Positions 44,141-56,811 of a DNA stretch of 64,000 nt are shown piece by piece. Made by a program: the position numbers and the translations under genes. Below the pieces are notes generated by a model. That model was not told where the DNA came from, did not search any database, and saw only the letters and a list, made by a program, of their open reading frames with translations. Source of the stretch: Isoetes taiwanensis (taxonomy: Eukaryota > Streptophyta > Lycopodiopsida > Isoetales > Isoetaceae); the NCBI GenBank assembly GCA_021234155.1, contig JAJEKV010000315.1, positions 124,001 through 188,000 of the forward strand, read 5' to 3'. Each line of letters opens with the position of its first letter. The first letter of the stretch is position 1.

Positions 44141-45000
44141 TGAAACTATTTGACAGACCTACTAACACAAATGTTGTTGGAAATAAATGGATTTTTAGAA
44201 TTAAACAAGGGCCAGATGGACAGACACAGAAATTTAAAGCCACACTGGTGGCAAAAGGGTTTACTCAAAAAGAAGGTATTGATTATGATGAAATTTTCTC
44301 CCCGATTGTTAAATTAGCAAGTGTCAGGGTAATTATAGCTATTACTAACATGCACAACTTAGAGTTGCATCATATGGATGTTAGCACGGCATTTCTAAAT
44401 GCAAACTTAGATGAAGAAATTTATATGAAGCAACCTCCTGGATATGAAGTTGATGGTGATAAGGTGTGGAAATTGCAGAAGGCGGTGTATGGCCTAAGAC
44501 AAGCTCCACATCAGTGGTATGTATATTTTGACAATTATTGGAAAACGCATGGGTTTGAAAAAATAAATATGGATGGGAATGTTTACATCTATAGGGAAGA
44601 TGAATACTTTTGCATAATTGCAGTATACGTAGATGATTGCATAATGGCTGCTAACGATTTTAGCTGCGTAAAGCATTGCAAAAATATTCTAAAGAAAGGA
44701 TTCCAAATGACAGACTTGGGGGAACTTAAGCAGTTATTAGGTATGGAAGTTCATAGACATAAAGAAAAGGGATTTAGAGCTATTACTCAAAAAGGAAATA
44801 CCTTAGGCATGCTTAAAAGATTTGGAATGACAGAGTGTAAACTTGCAAGCACTCTAGTAGCAACGGGCAAAGAATCAGCCCGAGATATGTCCCCAAACAA
44901 AAGAAGAAGAGCACATCATGATGAATTGATCTTATAGGGAGCTTATTGGATGTCTTCAATATGTATCAAATTGCACACGTCCTGATATTTCATATGGATA
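44141..45000 (+). pseudogene. Ty1/copia reverse transcriptase fragment
   Basis: The frame contains NKWIFRIKQGPDG, KFKATLVAKGFTQKEGIDY, FSPIVKLASVR, LHHMDVSTAFLN and YGLRQAPHQWY, followed by the catalytic YVDDC motif at about 44626-44640 and LKQLLGMEV. This is the standard core of copia RT. The Asp pair is intact. The frame stops at 44937, but the next coding block (ELIGCLQYVSN, TRPDISYG) continues in another frame to 45000, so there is a one- or two-base break. Gag, integrase and LTRs were not found; a MITE has inserted at the 3' side. Confidence 0.9.
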
Positions 45001-45026
45001 TCTCATGTGACGGGTGCCCAATAGAG

Positions 45027-45778
45027 CAGGGATAGGTTCAATATGTTGTACGTTTTATATGGAATACGATGAATTGTATGATACGGCATGTTTGTCGTGA
45101 TAAAACGAAAAAAAATAGAAAAAAAAAAAAATTCCGGGCGTCCGGAAGATTTTCGCAGACGCGAAAACCTTCTAATTCGCGTCGCCGAAATTTTTTCAGC
45201 AGACGCGGAACATTGAAAATCAGCGACGCGAATTTTTTATTTTTTATTTTTTTCGCCACGAAACCTTAAACCTTTGCCCACGCTGTGAAAAAAGTTGCAC
45301 GCCAAAGGTTTCTGCACGCTGGGTTTTTTCAAATTTCAAATTCAGAATTTTTTTTTTCGCATTTATTTGAAATTTGAATTCGCGACGTCGAAATCGATAA
45401 ACAACAGACGAAACTTTTTTTTTAAACTTTTTGGCGATGTTAATAAAGATAAAGCTGGTAGCAAAAAAAAAAAAAAAAAAAATTTACTTAATTTGAAATT
45501 TGAAAAGCTGCGTGCACGCTGAAACCCGTTTTACTTCCGACGTCTGAACCTTCCTTTCGCCGACGCGAAAGTTTTTTTCAGCGATGCAAAATGTAAGGTT
45601 TCGCCCAGACGCGAACGGCCCCAAATTTATTTATTTATTTTTTTTCGGCGACTGTGAATTTTTTTTTTTCCTACGGCCTTTTAATATCATCGTTAAATAC
45701 ATATTTTATTAAAAATACATATTTTTTGACTTTATACGTCAGGAATTTGAATTTTGTACGTACAGAACCTATCCCTCG
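45027..45778. mobile_element. MITE with 8 bp target duplication and GACGCGAA motifs
   Basis: The ends are CAGGGATAGGTTC at 45027-45039 and GAACCTATCCCTCG at 45765-45778, inverted copies of each other. The element is flanked on both sides by the direct repeat CAATAGAG (45019-45026 and 45779-45786). An 8 bp duplication with short inverted ends fits hAT-type insertion. The 752 bp interior is T/A-rich low complexity dotted with GACGCGAA in both orientations (for example near 45156, 45176, 45223, 45557, 45613). No coding capacity. It sits next to the broken copia RT. Confidence 0.9.
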
Positions 45779-45786
45779 CAATAGAG

Positions 45787-46519
45787 TAAGGCCATATTTT
45801 TTGTTTAAGGTTGGCTAAGTTATGTGAATAACTTAGCCAAGCTCCCTTTTCCACCCTCAAAGGTGTACAAGGCTACACAAGTAGACTTGTACAGTGACGT
45901 GGCCCAGAAATATATATATTTATGGCGTATATTTCCGGGATCATCACAATATAGAAGAATGAATAGCTATGGTTACAACAACCACCCTCAAACCTGTTAT
46001 ATGTCCTGATTGTTAATGCGGATTTATGATTGGGTTTGATTTATGATTGCAATGGAGTTTTTTTGGAATTCGATGGCAAGTATCAGAATAGAAAAACAAT
46101 GGAGCAATCTGACATATTTCACGATGTCAAACGCAATATAAATCTGTAGCAACAGGATGTTTCTTTTTTGTCACTTAAGGTTTGCAACAGACTTTATACC
46201 TTGTTTAAATGCTCACCGAAGCATGTATTTGTTCCTTGAGTGTTCAAATAGATTCTTTCACGGATTAGTACAGGTTGACTTTGACAAGGAGATAATTTTA
46301 CAGAATGTTAACATAGAATACACCCAGCTTATGCTCAACATGGGAAGGGCAAGGATGCAGTTAATTTATTTTATCAAATGCAACAACAGGTCGCTCGTGA
46401 AACCATTGTAAAACAAAATCCATTGTTTAATGTCGAAACCGGTTGAATGGTTGCTCGTTCTAAGTTTTAACTAATTTATTTAAGTACAATTGGCGACTTT
46501 AAGTATGAAAAACAATGAT
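45787..46519. other. No gene recognised
   Basis: AT-rich. Not recognisable as the continuation of the copia element. Confidence 0.5.
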
Positions 46520-47150
46520 ATCTGCATCATCCAATGATAATATAATGTGGTTCCAATTGCTGGCCTAGTAGCATAGCTAGTGCCACTATATGTGGCAACA
46601 ATGGATCAAGAAATAATAAATATATGTGGAGGCAAAAGGAATAATAATTATATGTGGCAGGCAACAATGGATCAAGAAATGGCATCATTATTGACAATAT
46701 AGATGACATAATAAATGACATTGATATTGGCTAACATAGGTGATAGTGGTATTGAGGAAGTAGATGTCATTATTTATGACTTTAAAAGTGTCCTTAAATT
46801 TGCTAATAGAGGTGACAAGGCATAATCTGTGGCAAAAATATTAGCATTATGAGTGGTGTTATTAGTGACCTTATATGTGAAGTTATAAGTGGAACTATAG
46901 ATGGTGGTACATGTGACTCTATAGGAAGGAAGGAAGGAAGGAAGGTAGGGGACTTCACCAACGATGTTAATAGGCATTATGCATGACGTTATAGTTGGCT
47001 TTATAGATGACAAAAGTATGGGTGACAAAAGTCTTGACACTGTATTTGACATTAAAGGTGGCATTGTATGTGACAAAAATTATAACACTATTGCCATTAA
47101 CGTTATAAGTGACAAACATGTTGACATTATTTATTATGACGTTCTCATTG
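46520..47150. repeat. Degenerate short-period repeat with GTGAC/ATTATA words
   Basis: Words such as TATAGGTGAC, GACATTATT, GTGGCATTAT and TATATGTGAC recur at roughly 18-25 bp spacing throughout, with a (GGAA)n tract at 46923-46946. Looks like an old minisatellite; no gene. Confidence 0.55.
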
Positions 47151-47159
47151 CCACATTTG

Positions 47160-48690
47160 TGTCACCGGGTTGCCTCATCCATAGCGTCAGTTATAAGAAA
47201 AAAAACGAGTTGCCATTTTAGGCCAAATATTGACACAACCAATGACACTATAATGAACCTCTTCTCTTGTATTGTGTTGAAGTCTCCTAGCAACAACCAT
47301 GCCACCTGACTTCCAAAGTTCTTTAATTTGTGTCTGAGGGTTGCCCATAGTGCACCTCTCCACCTAGGGTTATTATGGGCGTACACATTCACAATCCCCC
47401 ATGCTCGATTATTCTGCTGCTACACAATAATAGACTATCGCCCAAATCTATCTACCATAGATGCGGTCACGTTGACTGTATTTTTTCATGCTATCGTCAT
47501 ACCTGCACTGGACCTTTCTCTCACTAATGCTATTCCAACATATTCATTATCTAGCATTTTGATTAAATTGTCAACTTCTTCCTGCTTACATTTGTGTTCT
47601 TGAATGCAAACTATATCTAATAGCATGCTCTTTACAGCAATTGACAATCTCTTGCTCTTGAACTCGGAGGATTTTACCCCACCAATATTCCAGCTCGCAG
47701 TATTGTAATTCATGATAAGATTTGCCTTGATCTGGCTCACTCCAGTGTACCCTTTCGTTATTTTCCATCGCTTGCAGCACAATATCACAAGAGCTGCTTG
47801 GGTGAGAGATCGAAGCCTTTCTCCATTTGGTTACATTTGTGTTACTCAAACCTCCATTTGGTATTGTCCTTGTGTATAACTAATCTCTACTCTCGTGTCT
47901 AGGTGCATATCTTCCCTTGTGTCTTTATCCTCTGGCGCGGTTGCTGTGCCACCTTTTTGTTCCCCTTTTCTCCTTTGAGATTATTTTGTGATGTATGGAG
48001 ACAATGTTAATGTTAAATGAAGAGTGCTATCTCCATTATCTAAGGTGGTTGTGTTTACAGTGCACCTCCCTTTTTCTGGCTACAATTCTAGCCCTTATTT
48101 TATGTTTGGGCAACACCACCTGCCATTGAACCCCCTCAGCAAAAGAGTTTCTCTGAGGAGAAGACATTGCTTGAAGAGGTACCTCGTTGTCAGATGTAAA
48201 TGGACGGGTAACTACGTACTATGATGGTCTATGTTTCTCTGGAGGTACACTTGTTTTGGCACTCAGCAGTTTTGGAATGGGCTCTTTGGCTTTTTTATTG
48301 CTTGGTGCCCTTAAACCTTCCATTTTCAAGTTTGGAAACATTTTCCTTATCTCCCAGCTATTGATAAGCTTTAGTGGAAATTTGAACCTGCATTTTCCAC
48401 GTTTTACTACTACTCCCTTAGGTATGAGATTGTTGGCTGGGATGTCGACGCACGTTCTAGGACCTTTAGCAATAGAGTGAGCAACATAGGTGCCCAGAGC
48501 ATTCGAGATGGTTTATATAAATTCTGGAACTAACATGTCTGGTGGCAAGTGCTCAACTTCAAACCAGCAAGGTATTTTGATGGCTACCATTTGACTAGGA
48601 GAGAAGCTAGGGGTGTAAAACTGATACAAGATGAAGTCCTCTATTAATTTTGAGTCCTTGTAGCAGCAGTCCATGACTGCCGGATGCCGG
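47160..48690 (-). pseudogene. Plant LINE: DUF4283-like ORF1 and start of ORF2 endonuclease
   Basis: Read from the right, the minus strand gives a DUF4283-type ORF1 (IPCWFEVEHLPP, then LGTYVAHSIAKGPR; 48660 to about 48400), then a diverged stretch, then the apurinic-type endonuclease of ORF2: SWNIGGV (about 47690), VCIQEHK (about 47610), SAGMTI (about 47490), VYAHNNPR and LLGDFN (about 47390-47280). These are the N-terminal motifs of plant L1-type ORF2, with the catalytic Glu (QEHK) and GDFN present. Several frameshifts occur. The reverse transcriptase expected downstream (below 47160) is absent, so the 3' half is missing. Confidence 0.75.
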
Positions 48691-51660
48691 ATCTCTTCTT
48701 CTTCTTCTTCTTTGCTACAAGCCTGCCATGCTCAAGATCATGAAACAAGAACAAGGGAGATAAGTATGTATAAAGAATATAGGAAATGTGTGCCAAAATG
48801 AGGCTTTCCAAATATCAGATCAAACCTGAACACATCTGAAGAGGCTACAGTCTAATATAGTGTAGACCGCAAATTTGAGCCCTACACCTAGCTAAATCTC
48901 AGCTGTATGCTAACATAAACATGCCAAGTATAGTCCCCGGGGGGTGCACCTCTATATATGGACAGATGGCATGTGCGTTCGAGGGGTCACAGAAAAACCC
49001 CTGTATACGGCTTTTTGGAGTAGAAAAACCCATACCATACAGGTTTTCGAACTAACATACATTATAGCCCCTATCCATAGATTTACAATTGGTTGTGCCA
49101 AATTATATAATCCCTTTCCGACTTTGTACCTTTTGTGAGGACATAGGTCTAGGGTTCCTGGAATACCTGGAATTCCTGGAATAGGGTAATACATGTGCAA
49201 TACCTGGAATAGCTGGAATGGACAGTGCTGAGATGAATCTGCTAGAAAGGTAAAAATGAAGCTGGAAATATAAGGATACGATGCTTCTTTCGTCAGATGG
49301 ATCAGCTCCCCAAATCGATCATCTACGGAATCTCTCCTTCCCGCCCGTATGAGCTCCCGACCATATACCTACGACCAAGGCAATAAAAAACCCTAACATA
49401 TGCACTCACTTGATCAATACGTGTACTCTAGGTGTACCCCCCTTGGTATAGTCTGCCACTACTGACACCTAACATGTGCACAAAGTTAATCACTAGGTGG
49501 TTAATACTGCCTCCCCCTAAAAGTTTTTAGCACGAAAAATATGTATAGACTTTTATAAGAGAAGTCTGCCATGTACAACATGGTGCCAAAAAATTAAGGA
49601 TGTAAATAATGGTAATGATTGGGTTTTGCCGTCGAAAAAAAATCTTTATGAACACATTGATGATGAACAAGATCCCTTATATCTTTGTTTTGGTGTGTTA
49701 TGGGAGATAATGTTTTTTTAGTTGGAAAAAAAAAATTTCCAAGAAGACCATGAACGACATATAAACTATTAAAAATAACACATGTCCTATAACACACTAA
49801 AATAAAGATTAAAAAAAAAAAAAAAATTGCATACAAAATGCGACCATGTTTCAGTGCTTGAATCTGATACAAAGTTTGTAGAATTTAAAGAATTTAAGAA
49901 CAAGAATTTAAGAGCTCTTTCAAAGTAACAGATCAAGATCTCTTGTATTGAATCAAATAGATATGGAAGCACAATTTATCAACCTAATCAGATGCACGGT
50001 CTACGGTAATTATCTATCTCTGGCTTAGGATTTGGCTTTAAAGATTTATCATAGCTATTTCTCCTTAGTCTATGATCAATTGATTGCAGATACCTTTGAA
50101 TGGCCAGAACGGAACTCAGAATAAGAAAACCGGAATCAACTCTTGTTATACCCAACGGAGCTTGGGCAGAGTCTATGTCTAGAAGAATTGATCCTTCAAA
50201 GAGATCTGGAACTGAAGGCTCAAATCTCTGTGACGATTCGCTGAAGACGCATTGTGTTGCGAACCTGCTACAATGTAAGTTGGACTGCCTCAGAGATGTG
50301 CAGTGCCTTTGACAGGCAGACAACCAGATTATATAGTCCTTAACCATTGCACATCCAGAGGAAGTCCCTGTTTTTTTAAGTTAAAAAAAAGAAAAAAGAA
50401 AAAACCAAAATATCTGCCAACCTCAGATAATACACCAATACAATAAATTGATCTTTTGTTCTTTCACAGAGCTATGAGGGTGCCTCTGCCTGACTATGGG
50501 ACTGCGGGCAGTTATGGCTATGCGATAATCCTTTTTCTATTTTTCTGCTAGGGAACTCTGTCCTTTTTTATCCGGCCATGGTAGGAAACACCTCTTCTTC
50601 ATGCCTCTTTCCTTCATTTGTTTTTCATGACTGGTTGTCTTCACCTGATAATGAAGTAAGAACGGAAGCCTGAATGGTTTTTTGAGACTCCTGATAACCA
50701 CCAAAATCTGGTACTATAGTAGTGACGAAAACACATCAAACAAATTTGACATGATGGAAAAGTCCAAGACACAAATTCTGACGAAGGAAAATATGGCTAT
50801 AAAGAGGACTAAATCTTAGAATAAATTGATCATGATAGATCAATCGAGAGCAAGATGAATAAGGTCTCAAATCAATGACTATGAAAATAAAGAGTAAAAA
50901 ACGATCTGTAGAACTAGAAGCCCCCTAATGCCTTTAGAGACTGATGTTGAGGCAAGTTTGGCTTCTTTAAATGCGACGCCAACCATAAATCTAGCCTATG
51001 GAATCTAAAAAGCCTCCTATGAAGAAGCCGACAACTAAACGTGCCACCAGACTCTTCATAAACTTCATGTGCACCTGATGGTTGAGTTCCACCACCGAGA
51101 AGTTCTCATCTTTAACCGTACAGTCATTATCCATGTTTTCCATTCCATTGTTATTGCATGCGGAAGACATGGTCATGTCTTGTGCGAAGCCCCTTTCTAC
51201 TACATTTAATGCTTATGTGACCCTACTTTTTGTTTATTTTCCTCCTGAATACTGCTTTGAATCCATTCTAAGAACCTTGGTCAACTAACAATTTTAATTG
51301 TGTCTGGCCCTTTTCATGACGATTTGTTGTTTTCCCATGGCTTTCATGTGTTGCCCAATTCTACTTTCTCTAAGTGCCCATTATTGCCTGCCATTTTCTT
51401 ACCTTGCTCCCCTTTCCTGCCATTATATACTGGCATGCTTTTTCATTTATTTGAATAGAAATTTTAGAGTCGAGAGAGGTGAACTTACCTGATACGCTTG
51501 TGTTTGATGAATCTATGAAACGTTTCCACTGTTCTCAGCTTTTGTCTCTTTTCCATTCGCAACTTCTGATGCTTCTTTCATGACAACTTCTGAGATTAGC
51601 ATGCCCTGTTCTTGGCAAGGGACTTGCCCCCCATCAATGTTTGTTACACTCAACAGATCG
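48691..51660. other. No gene recognised; short simple repeats
   Basis: Contains a (CTT)n tract at 48699-48720, a CCTGGAATA repeat at 49155-49220 and several poly-A/T runs (for example 49810-49827). A minus-strand open frame at 49988-50347 has no recognised domain. Confidence 0.45.
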
Positions 51661-51664
51661 AATT

Positions 51665-54280
51665 TCAATTTTTGCACCGTCCCGAGCATTTACACAAGAT
51701 TGTAGATCCTTTGTTGTTGTCCCATGCTTTGCTCTCACTGACAGGATCCAGTTCACTTGATTTGAGACGGATGACCCCCTCCGATGAAATCCCCTCCGAT
51801 GAGATCACATGACCCAGGTATTCCACCCTTTCCGTTGCGAAGTGGCATTTCGACAACTTAGCGTACAACTGCTGCCTTCTTAGCTTCTCGAGCACTTTCC
51901 TTAGGTGTTGTACGTGTTCTTCCAGGGATCTGCTATACACCAGAATATCATCAAAGAATACTATGACAAAAGTATCCAAAAACTCCCTGAAGATGTCTTT
52001 CATAAGCTCATGAACGTTACTGGGGCATTTGACAAACCAAATGGCATTACTATGAACTCGTAATGCCCATACCTGGTTCTGAATGCTGTCTTCTTCCTTA
52101 ATCCTGATCTAATGGTATCCCAACCTCAGGTCTATCTTGGAGAAAACCTTCGCCCCTTGGAGCTGATCTATCAGGTCGTCCGATCTGGGGAGTGCATACT
52201 TATTCTTAATAGTGTGCTTGTTCAACTGCCTGTAATCTATGCACATCCTCAAGCTGCCATCCTTCTTCCTCACAAAAAAATGGGTGCCCCAAAAGGTGAG
52301 ATGCTAGGTCTAATGAACCCTAGGTCAAGCAACTCCTGCAATTGCTTCTTCAACTCGGTCAGCTCTTGCGTTGTCATCATGTACGACGCTTTGCTCGCCG
52401 GGCCAGACTCGGTTCGAGTGCTATCTCACACTCGACTCCCTCGTAGCGAGGAATCGCTTTGATATCGCTCGGGACGGGCTCTTCGACGGGCTTGAAGATA
52501 TGTGCTACCCGCTTGCTCTTTATGCACTTGAGCAACCGCTACTAGACATTCACCGCATGATAGGAACAACTTCCTTACCCGTAATTTCTATGATTTTGCC
52601 ATTATTTGCCGCGGAGGGTCACCTTCCGCTTCCCACAATCAATGATGGCTCCCCGCTGGTCCAAGATACTCCATTCCTATGATCAAATCATACTTCCCGA
52701 TGTTCATCACTCGCCCCATTTGAATGTTGATCCCCGCAAGTTGATGTCCTAAATTTATCCTCTTGCTCGCCGTCAGGTGTCTCACCGCCCTACTTGCTAA
52801 CACCACGGGTCTCGGCTTTGACTTCAACGGCTTGAGCTTCAACATCTCAACCATTCTTGAGACGCAGTTGTGGGTGCTCCCCGTGATTCAGCAGACTATG
52901 AAAGACTTGGCCTTGGCCTTCCCTACCGTGGAGATTACCTCGATATCGATTTTCGCTTGGTCCGAATCTATGGCAAAGAAAAAATGTGACACTCACCCCT
53001 CAATGAAGTCGCGGCTCCGCCGTCAGCCCGAGGGAGTCCCATCCACCCAACTCTCGCACGCCGTGATTCATGACAAAAGGGCAGCTTTGTTTCGCGGGCA
53101 GGGTTGGAAGCACTGAAGTAGAGCTGTTTTCAATGCACTCCTCTCTTCTCCTTAGGCATTGCTTTGTAAAAAGGATCGCACCGCTTTTGGAATAGTTTGA
53201 CCCTTCTTGCTTATCTTTGAAGGATACCTGTTTTTCTCCCGCCGCTTCCATAATCGCCATCGGTGGAGCTTTTTGCCGTCCCGACTAGCCGTTCTAGGGC
53301 TATAACTTATCGCCGCTTTGCCCTTTTTATCCCGATAGTACCGCTGTTTTCTACTGGGCCGTTGTGAGGGTCTTAATCCTTGCAGCCGACGGCCTTCGAC
53401 TCGCTTCGCATCGCTGGGGATTAATTGCTCTTACCAGCTTCCTTATTTCTTCGTTCAATCCTTCTATGTACCCTTTCCATCGCGATGGCGCTTCAGCTTC
53501 AGCTTTGGCACATAAAGCCCGAGCCTCATGAACTCCTTTGTGTATTTCTGCACCGATTTGTTGCCTTGTTTGAGTCGATGGAATTCTTTGCAGATCATTT
53601 GGCATTTGTGCTCGCTGGCACATAGTGGCGCTTTGAATGCCTTTGAGAATTCCGAAACCGCGGTTGTCTCGGCTCCCATGTGCTTTGGCGATCCCTTCCA
53701 CTAAAATGCGAAGTTGCGCCTTTGAGGTTGTTGCTACATCCCTTTGTCCTTTATTTCTCAGATGCATTCTATATTCCCTCATCTGCCTAGCCAGCCTCGC
53801 TTCCATGCTCGTTGCCCCCGAGAACCTGGAGCTTTTTTGCCTTCCATACGTTACTCAAATATGATCTACTTTCTTCCTCGTAGTCCGAGGTCTTTGTGTC
53901 ATTGGGTCTGCCATCTCTATGGTCCCAGACTTCTTCTACCTCTTCCTGAGTCGGAGTCCGAATCTGAAGCTTGTGTTGGAGGAGTCCGTGCTTGGGGACT
54001 TCCTTCTCTTGTTCTTCTTCTTATCCTTTCCCGCCTTTCGAGGTGGTGCTTGCGGCAACTGGACGTTGTCATCTGGGCCAACTCCTGCATGCGCTGCCAA
54101 AAAGGCCTTTATTTCATGAAGGTCCGATCTCATCTGCGACATTTCCCCTTTGGGAGTCATGGGACCGAATTCTTCGTACAGGTTCCTTGCTGGGTGCTGC
54201 CTGGCCGGAGTCTGTTCATCTCTATGGACCCGCCGCTCTTGTTCATCTGTTCCTGGACCTCTAGCTGCATACACAAGTAG
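51665..54280 (-). pseudogene. Gypsy gag, protease and reverse transcriptase, frameshifted
   Basis: From the right: a basic gag start (53936-54274, with KDKKKNKRRK), a gag core near 53464-53620 (EFHRLKQGNKSVQKYTKEF), a protease-like region (52639-52860, ending near IIGMEYL), and RT from about 52480 ([44 protein letters not shown] at about 52090-52142) to FFDDILVYSRS (about 51940-51975) and EYLGHVISSEG (about 51790). RT motifs are well preserved although frames change several times. Similarity stops at about 51780; the RNase H and integrase are missing. Confidence 0.85.
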
Positions 54281-54489
54281 ATCATAGCCTTACAGTTAGC
54301 TTTATTTGTTTTATTGCATTATATGTGTTTGCTGATATAGTTGTGGAGGCAAAATACAACAACAAAACATTTAAAATGCCAAATAAAATTTATTTATATA
54401 TATATAATAGCTTCATTACAATGCTTCCGGGATCAAGAGTCTAACTATTCTTGAAATCTCCAGTAGGATGGGTTATCTTGAAGAAACTT
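54281..54489. other. AT-rich spacer between ORF A and gag
   Basis: Contains a TATATATATATAA run near 54395-54408. No PBS-like sequence is seen here, so gag does not appear to start a separate LTR element at this point. Confidence 0.4.
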
Positions 54490-55971
54490 CTTAACTTGGG
54501 CTGTTCTATTGTGCGCCCCATGTTCCCCGAGGATGTTCGCGTTGGTGTCCCGCCCGCAAGGCCGGGCTACCAAGTCTTCTACCTCATGGCCGGAAGTGTA
54601 GGCCACTTACATCGCTAATCTTCCTTGCCGCCGGGTACGGGCGGGTCGAAGATATCAAGTGTCATCGTTCTCTTGACTAGGATGACACGGGTCAACCGTT
54701 GGGATCAGCCGAAAGCATGCCTACCAAAGCCCGAGCGCTGAGCATGAATACCCTTTCTTCGCCCCTTTGGCTGAATTTGCAGTGTATGACCGCTCTCCTC
54801 CCGCCCATCGCCAGGGAAGATAACACCTAGCGAATTGCCCCCGCCTTCGCCGTTGATTCGCTGGCCCGCCGCACCGCTCTATGTCTTCCCCCCGCGATAT
54901 TCATCGACGCTGGGCCTGCGGAGATCCCCGCGGGTCTCGATTGTTGAGGCGATTCCCCGTCAAGTCGATCTCGCTTCTTCTCTCAACACCTGCGGGAGCC
55001 GTGTCAAGAACTTGGCATCAAAATATTTGTGGTCTTGCCACGGATCCCCATCCGCTCTTGGATGGTATAGAATTTTCTTCTGGACGGGCGGATCTCGAAG
55101 CTTCCATCATTTGCCTGGATGTCGCCAGATGCCTCGATATCCAAGTCGACTTCCTGTAGGTGTCGGCTTCTTACATGGATTGGGAAGTCTGGCCTCCTGG
55201 GCCGATGAAGTCATCCAGATCTGGTTGTTTCCGGGCAGAGGTACAACAACTCAAGTCGGTCCTCTCTGGCTCAGATTCGGGAGGTTCTCGATGTCGCCAG
55301 AGCGTGTACTCCCGCCGCTGATGATGATGGGGCTAGGCTTGTGATATCTAGCCCGAAAGGGAGCCGATCCCGAGGGTTTGCGGTCCCGTCAAAAGCCAGA
55401 TCTCCTCGCCCGCTAGTTGCCGCTCTTGGTCGGGTCGAGCTCGACGTGAGTCGCCATCATCCGAAGCCGAAGCGCCTGCCTTCCGGCTCTTCCTTCTTGC
55501 TCCACTTGATATTGCACGAGGAGCTGACCCTCTGCTGAAGAGGCTAAGGGGTCTACATCCATGGCAGAGCTAGAGGGTTCCCCGATTGAGTTCTGGGCGC
55601 GGTGAAAAAGAAAGATGGCTATGGCAGGGGGTGTAGGAGAAATACTTGGCCCTATTAGCTGTCATGACCATGTAATTTGGCAATCTAGTAACTTTGTTGT
55701 TCAGGTATTTGGCAATGTTGGGGACATCACCCAAGGCTGCTTGGAGGGATTCCTTGGGAACAAAATATCCTGTACAAGGGGGAAGCTGTACTAAGGATGA
55801 TCCTAATCTAGCTTGGAACTCAGTCATGACTTCCATATAGGATGGGGTTGCCTGCAAGGTGACTTGGATGTCTATCTCCTTTTGGAAAACTTGGAAAATG
55901 GCATTGATTGCCCCGCCTCGGCCTACATGGGCACCGGCTACTGTACCATCACCAAGTCCCAGTATTGCCAT
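54490..55971 (-). pseudogene. ORF A of the gypsy element, unknown function
   Basis: The start at 55969-55971 (MAILGLGDGTVAG) lies 112 bp downstream of a TATA box. The first 133 codons are open; after a frame break near 55640 coding-like sequence continues leftward, including LLVQYQVEQEGRAG (about 55520-55480), a block near 55080-55150 (EASGDIQANDGSFEIRPSR) and a block near 54720-54810 (CKFSQRGEERVFMLSARAL). No family is recognised. It is GC-rich compared with the AT-rich flanking spacers, as ORF B is. Confidence 0.4.
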
Positions 55972-56082
55972 TGATCTTAAGTGAACTGGACTAACAAACA
56001 GCTGCTGAAGCGCCTAAGGGGTTAGGAAAATCGCCTAAAAGTTGGAAGCAAACCTGTAGGATGCTAAGTGAGATATGGGGGC

Positions 56083-56092
56083 CTATTTATAG
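56083..56092 (-). promoter_or_regulatory. TATA box for ORF A
   Basis: CTATAAATAG on the minus strand, an ideal plant TATA box, 112 bp before the ORF A start codon. Confidence 0.7.
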
Positions 56093-56286
56093 GAAAAGGG
56101 GAAAACCCTAATTTTTGGATGACTTGGAAAAATCTTGGGGTTGGGCAAATCCCAGCTATTTTGAGGTCAAAATGAGGATATGAAGGCTAGTTTGAGGGTT
56201 TGAGCATGAATAAACTATTTAATGAACCTATTGCAACAAGTTTGAAGTCAATTGGAGGTGGCATGAAGGAGAAAATGTTGGAAGTA

Positions 56287-56349
56287 CTCATGGTGTGCGC
56301 TGGGAGGCTGACCTAAAATTTAGGTCGAGGTCCTGGCGCATACCGTGAG
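56287..56349 (+). repeat. 63 nt hairpin, copy 1
   Basis: Begins CTCATGGTGTGCGC and ends GCGCATACCGTGAG. Base i pairs with base 64-i almost throughout, with mismatches only at positions 20-22. Centre GACCTAAAATTTAGGTC. Confidence 0.95.
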
Positions 56350-56489
56350 CAATTTGCCCCTAATTGGTCAAGACTTATTTAAACAAGATGAACTAAGGGT
56401 CAAAACATAAGGGTCTCACCGAGATATGCAAGATTGACCCCTTACTTGGTCGATTTGGAGATGGCTAAGACCACTTTTGGAGTGATTTA

Positions 56490-56552
56490 CTCACGGTGTG
56501 CGCTGGGAGGCTAACCTAAAATTTAGGTCGGGGTCCTGGCATATACCGTGAG
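56490..56552 (+). repeat. 63 nt hairpin, copy 2
   Basis: Same structure, with a C-G pair at position 5/59 where the other copies have T-G, and mismatches at 12, 20, 21 and 24. It lies 203 bp from copy 1 in the same orientation. Confidence 0.95.
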
Positions 56553-56811
56553 CAAATTCTCACTTTTTGGCCATAAATTGTCCAATTTAACTAAAACAAA
56601 AGGCAATTATTGCTAACTCAACATAATTAACAACATTTGTGCACTTTATAATTTACTCAAAACAACTTTTTATTCACAAAACTTTTTATTTACAAGACTT
56701 TATCTTTCTCCTTTAATATGGCTAGCTAATTGCATGTCTTTAGTCATTAGAGTCACTCTCTTATGTATGGTGCACGCCGTTGAGTCTTCAAAATGTTGCA
56801 CCAATTTTGGC
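56553..56811. other. AT-rich spacer downstream of ORF B
   Basis: No gene. Contains ACTTTTTATT repeats at 56664-56700 that could be the 3' region of the ORF B transcript. Confidence 0.4.

Noticed and set aside
49155-49220. CCTGGAATA repeats as a regulatory array
   Set aside because: Only a few copies with no further context; treated as simple repeat.
53744-54280. Long + strand open frame of 178 codons
   Set aside because: It is opposite gag, which has recognisable motifs; GC-rich composition explains the open frame.
54835-55344. Long + strand open frame of 169 codons
   Set aside because: Pro/Arg/Ser-rich shadow in GC-rich DNA opposite the ORF A region; no domain.
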